From Paulinella micropora (lineage: Eukaryota > Cercozoa > Imbricatea > Euglyphida > Paulinellidae), in NCBI GenBank assembly GCA_019918135.1, contig WBZZ01000457.1, positions 1 through 64,000 on the forward strand: DNA of 64,000 nucleotides, written 5' to 3'. Shown here one piece after another: positions 56,719 through 64,000 of the stretch. Below the pieces are notes generated by a model. The model worked only from the letters and a program-made list of their open reading frames with translations. It was not told the origin of the DNA and did no database searches. Position numbers and translations under genes: made by a program. Position 1 is the first letter of the stretch; each line of letters opens with the position of its first letter.

Positions 56719-59592
56719 CTACATTAATGGGTCGTTGTCGTCAGAGCTATCAGAGCTACCGACATCTGCTGGCCACTCACACAATTGGCATTTGTCTCCA
56801 CCTTCAGCGTTATGGATCTTACAGGAAGGGCAATCCCACGGATTGGGGCCTGGCTGATTTGCGCCTTGCACCTGACTGTTCCTGCGTTGAGATTGCATCG
56901 CCCGCTTGGAATCAGCTGAATTTCGCGCACGCTTGCGTCCGCGTTGACCTGCTGCTCGACGCGCGCGGCGACGTCCGCGCTGACGGCTTGGTTGGCGTCC
57001 TCGTGGCGGCACAGTTGAGTCTGAGACACCTACAGTAAATAATAACGAAATGCGACCAGTGTTGCAGATATAGCATACACTAGTACCGTTTTCTTCTTCC
57101 TCTGAGCTAGAAGAAGAGTTGTCTGTGCTAGTAGTAGAAGAAGAGTTCTCAGATAGCGCGGGTTCAGCACCAGCTAGTTTGGCATCCACTTCTTCTTCTA
57201 AGTTGCAGCGGCAGATTTGAAAATGGTTCCATGCTGAGTCAACAAGCTGCGCCTTTTTAAACTGCTTCCGGTCGGCATCTTGCGTTGCAACACCGTGCAT
57301 TCTGAGCCAGTCCTTTAGTTCCTTGACTACCATTTGGCTGGATGCAAACGCTTGCTTGTCTTGAAACGATGTAAGTAAAATGAAAACTTTGCGCCACGGA
57401 TGCTCAACATTTCCAAAAGCCAAGTCCTGCTCCCTCTTTTCTTCCTCAGTAAGCTCCTGTGCACCGCGCCATCGTGGGTGAGCGGGAGCCTTTCCCTCGT
57501 TAACAAAATATGTGCGTGGTAAAGAAAGAAGCTCGTCAGGTGTCAAATGGGTAAGAGCGTTTATCTTTTCTTTACGGTTAGGAGGCAACTCCATCCAATT
57601 CATCGGCAGCTCATCAACCAGTCGGAATTCTGCTTTGTATTTTCCACACTTCATATGAGCAGGGCGTCCGGGCAAACCACCGTCGAAGTAGTCGCCATCA
57701 ATTTCGATTCTTGTCAGGTTCCCAGCCGCCAACATCTCCTCCACATGCGCAGTCTCGTCCGGCTCTAGGTACTTGCTCAAAGATCGAATATCCTTTTTCA
57801 AACGTGGGTTGACGAAGTATCCCACAGGAAGCTTGCGAGGCATATCAGCCGCTGCAATACATCCAACGCCCCGGTATTGCAATATATACAACACATGCAC
57901 GTGAGGTGGGGGGGGGGAGGGAAGGGAATAATATAATACAATACCGGGGCGCTGAATGAACAGTTTCACTGATGCTCCTTGGGGATTATCCTTCTCTCCA
58001 TGAAATTCCTCCTGTGCGTCTCCCATTGTTTTGAAATCCGCAGTCGGTAACTGATCAGGATCCTCGTTCTTGGTGATGCGCCAGGCCAGAGGCCTGTTGT
58101 AATTCTTGAAGCTTTTGTTCATACATGGACTGAAATACGTCATCCAGTCGTAATTACATGCAAGAACAACCAACACAAAGGTCGATCTTTGTTTTTTGAA
58201 AGCAAGGATAAGTTTTAACAAAGCTTGAGCGATATTGGTTGTGAGGAAGGTGCTCTTCCACCCAATATCCATCACTCTGAATGACTGATCATTCCCGTCA
58301 TGGCCGTGCCCAGGTGGCTTGCGATGAGATTCTACTTGCCAACGGATACCGCGGTCGACAACATTAAGCCCGATAAAGCCTAGCATAGCCCACGCAGTGT
58401 TATCACCGGCGCCGTCCCACTCCAGGAATAACTTCCAAGCTTGCATAGTGCGAGGATGCCAAAGCTCCCAATGCAAAAGTGATGCAAGCATGGTGATATT
58501 ACTGTTCACGCCATGCTCCACTGCGCCTTCCAGGTACGTGAAAATAAAGTTAGTATCGGTAGTGTAACAAGTGTTGATACCGACACACAGGCGAAAGACC
58601 ATTTTCCCTTTAAAGTCTTTAGCAGCACGGCGACAAGATGGAATCCGCACAGGCGGCTTCATATCTGCAGATATAACAGTAGCATGGAGATCTTCTTGCG
58701 CACCCTTCTTGCGTTGCATGCTCGCTACACGGCACGTTCTGTGAATTTTGTGATGAAGGCGGCTCTGGCGGCGCCAAGTCTGAGCTGCTGTGTCACTCAG
58801 GAAACCTCGGGCATGCCGAACCGCAAGCCTCGTGCAGATGTCGCATTTGGAAAAGTCTCCCGCTGCAGCACAAAGATGTAGTGAGTAATGATGAATGCTA
58901 TGCTATGCTAACGATTCAAACATCAATCAATTATATGCATATTACCTCGTACAAACTTGACGTTTGAGAAATCCGCTTTCCAAACTTTGTTGATTGTGTT
59001 GTCTGTTGGAGGCTTATCAGGATTCACTCTCTTAGAAGTTCCGTACCGTAGACACACTTCTTTCCAGTTGTCCCGAACATACTTTTGCACTCCGGCGTCC
59101 TCAGCCATTTCTTGTAGCCTCCATACACCGTCGCTACATATCTCGGGATGACTGTTTGCGAATTTTTCACATAGCAAAATTGCAACAAGATCTTCTGTTT
59201 CGGGAATTGCGGTTGACTTTCTGGCAAAGACCTTCGTGTTGTTGGCAAGAAGCTTGTGTGCTCGAGATAAAACTGCGTCGCTGATGCCGTGGATGCGCTG
59301 CCAAGCTGTTCTGCAGACAGCCTCCGTTAGGTACATATATTGAAACGAACCAATTTTAGTTTGGAAGGATTCAAGCTGAGCAGCTGTCCACGTGTAAAGC
59401 TCACTTAGTGACGATGCTGCGTTCTTCGCTCGCGTGTGTAGCACATCGCGCGTGTCGATGAATGAGTAACACTTCCACTTTTGACAGCAAACAGACTTCA
59501 CTTCTCTATCCAGGTCTGCGAAGGTTATCCCCAACAACTTCTTGAGCGCTTCCTGTCTCTGTAACTTCACGTTTCCTTTTGGTGCGGTGTTT
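56719..59592 (-). CDS. DDE-type transposase (GHxHxDxDQ domain) with RanBP2 zinc finger, spliced
   Basis: Exons run 59,592-58,946, 58,862-57,945, 57,851-57,087 and 57,029-56,719, with GT-AG introns of 83, 93 and 57 bp that keep the frame. The first exon has 'SVCCQKWKCYSFIDTRDVLH' and 'KADFSNVKFVR', and the second starts with 'GDFSKCDICTRLA'. The catalytic candidates are D in 'VISADMKPP', D and N in 'LEWDGAGDNTAW', and 'PPGHGHDGNDQSF', a pattern shared with the GHTHEDxD domain of uncharacterised mobile-element proteins in algae. The last exon is Arg-rich and has a RanBP2-type finger (WDCPSCKIHNAEGGDKCQLC). It would cut and paste the element. The upstream SET-like exons may belong to the same gene; the join near 59,590 is not resolved because the frames differ there. 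Confidence 0.75.
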
Positions 59593-61028
59593 CATTTTGT
59601 AGGGGCGAGTGGGATTTTTGCGTGCTCGTTGTACAGGAAGTGGTGACAATTTCATCAGGTCACATAACAGCTCATTTGATTCCATCAGCTCGTTGTAGTT
59701 GCCCAGAATACTAGATTCCGCACCAACATATTCGTCGTCGACCAGAGGGGGGAGCCTAGTATCGCTAGGATCGGTAGGTTCACGGTAGCACTTCGAATCA
59801 TTATCCGAATCGCCTTCGTCAACGCTCTAAACAAACCACAATAGCTACCAACTTCCGCAAGCAAGCAAAAGAGAAAGAGAATTACCAAAGATCCAGTAGG
59901 AACAAAAAGTCTCCCACTATTATCTTTGAACTTGACCGGACTACTCTGCGGCTCCTCCCTCTGGTCCACGTCAGTATCGATGTCAGAACCAAGTACCTGT
60001 AAATAAATCAAATAAGAAGCTACCTAGTGATTGATTTTATTTATTTATTACCTTCGTATTACTAGAGCTTGATTTTTCCAGCACAACTGTAACGCTAGAG
60101 CTCGCCCTTCGCAGAAGAGTATTCTGACTTTCTGCAGCTGAAACAGAAGTAACGCTGTTGAGCAACTTCATTTTCTGCTCTGTTGACATAGATAAAGATC
60201 TTGACACCGGCTGCGAAGTTGCGCATCCATCGGAAGTAACACTACTAACCGTGCTCAAAAGCGCAAGCTTCTCTTCGTGCGTCAATGACACTAACTTCAA
60301 AGGAATAGGATGCTCTTGCTCAGGAACAATGAAACACACATGGCCAATGTCCGTCTCGTACAAAAATACCGGAATTTTAGCGCGTTGCTTGGCAGCTTCT
60401 TTCAGCCAGTGCGGGTATGCATCGCTCGGTAGCGTAGTGATGCTTAAATCCGGATTCGGCGCATAATTGAGCAAAATCTCTTCATCTTTGCCTATTGCAG
60501 TGCTCACCGTGACGATTGGAGTCCCCTTGCTGATCTGGAAAAGAATGCACGTAACAATCATGTATGTATGATGTATACGCATGTATATATGTAATAATGC
60601 ATGTGCATTTGCATGTTTTTTTATTTTATGTATGGCGACTGTCACATTACTAGTTACGCATGTGAATTGTAGCAATTTTCATATATGATGTACTGGTTAT
60701 TAATTTACCTTCACGTTAGGTCGGGGAGTATCGTCAAGCTTCTCAGGACTCGAGTTGAATCCTTTTGATGAAGAATTTATTAGATGCAAAGCATTTCTGC
60801 TTGAAGGGGAAATAAAGTGAATGGGATGCATGCCAGTTTGAAGTAAGTTCCCAATTTTCATAGTAAAATGCTCTGATAAAGCAGTACTACGATCAAGATT
60901 CAGAGCACGTCCGCCCGCTTCCAGGATCCCAAGCTCGAAGGAAGGAGGAAGGTATATACTGGCAAAAACTCCGTAACCACCATCGCGGTGGGCCACGTAA
61001 ATCGGCGCTTTGGCAGCCCTCAGCATGC
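59593..61028 (-). CDS. SET-like domain exons of the transposon
   Basis: Exons: 61,028-60,709, 60,534-60,052, 59,996-59,886 and 59,826 to about 59,593. The introns of 174, 55 and 59 bp all have GT-AG ends, and a CT-rich tract precedes the first acceptor at 61,029. The first two exons read 'HRDGGYGVFASIYLPPSFEL' (the SET GxGV start), 'GMHPIHFISPSSRNALHLIN' and 'STAIGKDEEILLNYAPN' (compare the SET motif GEExxxxY). SET domains methylate lysines, often on histones. The canonical NHS motif is not obvious, so activity is doubtful. Later exons are Ser/Asp-rich linkers ending in 'RPYKMKHRTKRKR'. The 5' end beyond 61,028 is not resolved. Confidence 0.55.
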
Positions 61029-61180
61029 CTAGAGAGAGAGAGAGAGAGGGAGACATTAATGTTTGTGTCTTTGTCTCTCTCTCTCTCTCTATCTCTCTCT
61101 TTTTCAGCGACAACAGCGACAACAGCAACAGCAACAGCAGCAACAGCGATAACAGCGACAACAGCAACAGCAACAGCAAC

Positions 61181-61425
61181 AGTAGTTTTGTTAGGTGAGT
61201 GCACCAAACATCATGCCCCCCCCCCAGCATGAGCACCACCAGCAGAGTAAGGCATGGTTTGTGTGAACAAAATTTTTTCAGGAAGCGAGAGTGGAAGGGG
61301 AGCTAGCCCCAGTCATGATGTTGATGCTGATATTTAGTTTACTTAATAGGAGCAAGTAGTTTTGTTAGGTGAGTGCACCAAACATCATGCAACCCCCCCC
61401 CCCCCCAGCATGAGCACCACCAGCA
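61181..61425. repeat. Direct repeat pair inside the transposon
   Basis: AGTAGTTTTGTTAGGTGAGTGCACC through AGCATGAGCACCACCAGCA occurs at 61,181-61,244 and 61,355-61,425, differing in C-run length. It lies in the divergent control region of the two transposon genes, next to CT and CAACAG microsatellites. Confidence 0.8.
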
Positions 61426-62033
61426 TGGGACACTCCCTTTACCCTCCTGATAACTCGCGCTAGTTGGCTTGAAATAGGTTTAAAAAATGAACTTACATCA
61501 AATGCGAATTACGCAATCAAAGTAACGAAGTAAGTTCATTCTTTAATGCCATGTGCAGCACAGGGCCACCCCCCCCCCACCCCCGCATTTTCGCACGTCA
61601 CTGTCTGACTAGGCCATGGCTTGTGGGAACCAGGAGGAATTGGGAGCTCATATTTGCACTGTAGGTAGCCACAGCATCGATCTTGATGCTGGTGTAATGT
61701 TTTTGGAATTCAGATAAATATTGAAGTTGGGGAAGTGTCCCATGTGTGACCCCCCCCCCACATTTTTTAAGTGTTGACAAAAGTTTGTGCAGAGCTTTCT
61801 CCACAGACCATCTTGTACGTAACAAAAGAAATGGATTCCCGCCTAATCTGGTCTATGTAATAGGCGGGAATGCTGTTACATCTTCTCAAAATACTTTCCT
61901 CGTAATACAAACTCTGCACAAACTTTTGTAAAAAATCAAGTCATAGACATAGGTTTATCAAACTGCTCGCTTGTGGCAAATAGATTCAGTTGGGTTGTCA
62001 AATATTAGGAATTTTTTTCTTCTCACATTTTAG
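61426..62033. other. Divergent region of the transposon with foldback sequence
   Basis: No supported exon. It holds a short hairpin (ATGAACTTA at 61,488 with TAAGTTCAT at 61,530) and a nested foldback at 61,777-61,929. It ends in a 3' splice acceptor (CTCACATTTTAG) at 62,033. Confidence 0.5.
61777..61929. repeat. Nested foldback (MITE-like) sequence
   Basis: ACAAAAGTTTGTGCAGAG (61,777-61,794) pairs with CTCTGCACAAACTTTTGT (61,912-61,929). Inside, ATTCCCGCCTA (61,835) pairs with TAGGCGGGAAT (61,861). The 153 bp structure could be a small non-autonomous element inserted in the transposon, or a stable regulatory hairpin. Confidence 0.6.
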
Positions 62034-63243
62034 CGCAAGAGAGAAGGGAACGGCGAACCTCGGTCTTCAAGCAGAGTCAAGAAACCGAAATTGGGTAGCA
62101 AAAATGAGTATGATGTAATATGAAAACGGAAAACATGAATCATAATATATGTGCATGTGGTGTGTGCAGAACCGGTGGAGGAGCTCGAGGTCGAGGAGGA
62201 AGAGGAAGACGAGACGCCCACTCCCACGCACAAGAAACCCAAAAAGAGCAAGGCAGGTAACAAATTGACCTTGCATCCTCTATTGCTTGTTAGTATATTT
62301 GTGTCTGGCTAGGCAAAAGCAGCAGCAAGAAGCCGAAGGCTGTTAAGGACGAGTCACAGCAAGAGCACGTCGACGAGGTATGAAATCTCTCCTCCTCCTC
62401 CTCCTCCTCCTCCTTCTTCTTCTTCTTCTTCTTCTTCTTCTTCTTCTTCTTCTTCTTCTTCTTCTTCTTCTTCTTCTTTCCTTCCTTCTTCTTTTCCTGT
62501 TGTTGCCTCTCTTTTTTCTTTCCTTTCTTGCACCTTTTTCTTCTCCCTGTCCTCCCTCTGATTTCTTTCGTCTTCTAGCAATTCTTAATGGCCTTGGTTT
62601 GTTCTGTAATTGCCTTCTTTATAAGTGATTAAACGCCTGCTTTGAAATCACCGGTGTCCGGACCGTCCTGTGTACGATAATATTGTGTACTCAGGAGGGT
62701 TCGGCCGCTGGTGTTTCGAGAGCAGTCGTTCAGTCCCTTGTCAACAAGGCTATTGCAGATCAAACACAATCCATTAAGAAACTTCTAGAAGACGAGAGAA
62801 AGGAGAGGGATGCAAGGGAGCAGAAAGAGAAGGCAAGGATGGAAAAAGAAAAGCAACAACAGCTGCAGGACAAGAAGAAAAAGAAGAAGAAGAAGAAGGA
62901 GGAGGAGGAGGAGGAGGAAGAAGAAGAAGAGGAGGAGGAGGAGGAGGAAAGTCAGAAGAAAAAGAAAAAGAAAAAAACCCAGAAGAACAACAGCAACAAC
63001 AACAACAACAAGAGTAATAACAATAATAATAATACTAAAAATAATACTAATAATAATAATAACAGTAATAATAGCAAGAGCGAGAAAGAACAAGTACTGG
63101 AGGACGTGATCGCGCGCATGGCAGCTAGCGCTTTTACCGGTAACACCACACCCCCACGCGGCACCGGTCTCCCCCACCCCACCCCGCAAAACTCACCAAG
63201 TTTTTTTGAGTTTGCATTAGCGTCGATGGCGCTGAGACGTTGA
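62034..63243 (+). CDS. Spliced, highly charged coiled-coil protein of the transposon
   Basis: Exons 62,034-62,094, 62,170-62,256, 62,313-62,377 and 62,695-63,243 join in frame through GT-AG introns of 75, 56 and 317 bp. The protein is very charged: 'RKREGNGEPRSSSRVKKPKL', 'EPVEELEVEEEEEDETPTPT', a short folded part 'SRAVVQSLVNKAIADQTQSI', a coiled coil, Lys, Glu and Asn homopolymer tracts, and a conserved-looking end 'VLEDVIARMAASAFTGNTTP ... FFEFALASMALRR'. The first exon(s) upstream of 62,034 were not found. It may be an accessory or target-binding protein of the transposon. The largest intron holds a CTT microsatellite. Confidence 0.65.
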
Positions 63244-63542
63244 TTTTGACTACATGGATTAGGTTCTTGTATCGCTTCCTTTTCCTTTCTTTTCTTTGCC
63301 AGATGCTTGTAATTGTTTGGCATTGCTTTTATTTTGTTGTTTTTGTGTGGGGGGTGCACTTGTAGGTTTGCGGGTGCATATGCGCTACTACTAGCGAGAT
63401 AACCAACGTTTGAAAATATTTTTGAATGCAAGGATAAGTTTCTAACTTACTGAACTTAGTAATCTTAAATAATAATATTATTACACCTAGATTTGTGTTA
63501 TTAATTGAGAATTCAACTAATCTCTTTACTTGCATAGTCAAA

Positions 63543-63954
63543 AACCACCCCCCCCCCCTCCCCCTTCCACTACCCACGTGAATCCCCTATCACAGCGGCG
63601 GCAGGGATTTTTTGAAGTAAAAGCAGCTCATAATGTAGGAAAATACTAAAAACAAATAAAACAAAGCAAAAAAACCAAGCTGTGCATTTTTGTCGCTTGT
63701 TTCCAGCATAGTCTTGTCGTCGCCGGCATGAAAAAAAAGTGGAAAAATTAGGTGTCAGACCGGTTTCTGTCCACCTCCGGAGGTGAAGTCTAAGTGGTTG
63801 ACTATTAATAAAAACATGTTTTAATATCATTTTATTATGTTCTGCAACTAAATACTGAATTTCCCTTCATTTGCACAAGTTTTCTGAAAGTTGCTAAAAA
63901 TCTTGGAAAAATTTCGGAAAAAGTGATACCCCCATCTTTGCCGAATGGTTAGTT
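63543..63954 (-). repeat. Right terminal inverted repeat
   Basis: 412 bp, reverse complement of 56,259-56,669, ending in GCCGAATGGTTAGTT and followed by ATAG. The near-identity of the two TIRs argues for recent transposition. Confidence 0.95.
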
Positions 63955-64000
63955 ATAGAAGCCGAGTTCCAGCGTCGCCTCGATGTTGGCGACGCCGCCT
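63955..64000 (+). pseudogene. Continuation of the gene interrupted at 56,258
   Basis: GC-rich coding-type sequence resumes after the target duplication and runs out of the window. It marks the return of the giant-virus block on the right of the transposon. Confidence 0.6.

Larger units (their letters stand above)
56259..63954. mobile_element. 7.7 kb DNA transposon with long TIRs, SET-like and DDE-type genes
   Basis: The element starts AACTAACCATTCGGCAAAG and ends CTTTGCCGAATGGTTAGTT. The terminal inverted repeats are 411-412 bp (56,259-56,669 and 63,543-63,954) and nearly identical. ATAG flanks both sides (56,255-56,258 and 63,955-63,958), a 4 bp target duplication. A minus-strand gene region (61,028 to 56,719) with GT-AG introns encodes a SET-like domain and a DDE-type transposase. 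A plus-strand gene (62,034-63,243) encodes a charged coiled-coil protein. TIR identity suggests recent activity. I know of no described family with this content; a relation to the transposons of algae and dinoflagellates that carry the GHxHxDxDQ domain is likely. Confidence 0.85.

Noticed and set aside
62380-62628. Poly-leucine frame over the CTT repeat
   Set aside because: It lies within an intron of the plus-strand transposon gene and is a plain microsatellite.
1-64000. CRISPR arrays, rRNA genes, retroviral or LTR elements
   Set aside because: No regularly spaced repeats with unique spacers, no rRNA-like conserved segments and no reverse transcriptase or integrase motifs were seen on either strand.

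Overview
The window looks like a protist (unicellular eukaryote) chromosome carrying an old giant-virus (nucleocytoplasmic large DNA virus) insertion. It falls into four blocks. (1) Positions 1 to about 6,950 are AT-rich and hold a Polinton-like virus (PLV) fossil with a major capsid protein, a penton-like minor capsid protein, a GIY-YIG nuclease, a fibre-like protein and a protelomerase-like tyrosine recombinase. (2) 6,950 to 8,640 is non-coding, with a 386 bp foldback element, a CATA microsatellite and a 10 bp minisatellite. (3) 8,640 to 56,258 is a GC-rich, tightly packed, intron-free block of virus type. (4) 56,259 to 63,954 is a 7.7 kb cut-and-paste transposon with 411-412 bp terminal inverted repeats, an ATAG target duplication and two intron-containing genes. 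It sits inside the last gene of the giant-virus block, and that gene resumes at 63,955.

The left part of the giant-virus block (8.6-25.5 kb) holds mostly single-copy genes. They include a papain/Josephin-like cysteine protease candidate, a long fibre-like protein with YadA-head and discoidin-like modules, a complete ribonucleotide reductase small subunit, a multi-pass membrane protein, a zinc protein with three tandem repeats, and an AlkB-like 2-oxoglutarate oxygenase. The right part (25.6-54.5 kb) is repeat-rich and rearranged. It has leucine-rich-repeat/F-box proteins, Sel1-repeat proteins, HNH nucleases, three copies of an unknown gene family, one long and two truncated Fanzor (eukaryotic TnpB-like) nucleases, and at least six families of intergenic repeats. 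A divergent but whole histone H3-like gene lies at 54.7 kb.

The virus assignment rests on intron-free dense genes, RNR small subunit, Fanzor, AlkB-like and histone genes together, high GC content against AT-rich flanks, and multigene families of F-box/LRR/Sel1 type. A free giant-virus genome that has taken up mobile elements is an alternative. The spliced transposon genes and the AT-rich PLV flank favour integration in a eukaryotic nucleus. Several block genes sit in more than one frame, so the block is at least partly decayed.

The strongest leads are four. First, the spliced transposon, which combines a SET-like domain with a DDE-type transposase. Second, a structured, conserved RNA candidate at the 3' end of two Fanzor copies, both lying directly against Sel1-repeat gene fragments. 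Third, the viral-type histone H3 with an intact ARTK start. Fourth, recurring palindromic intergenic elements, including E2F-site-like sequences.
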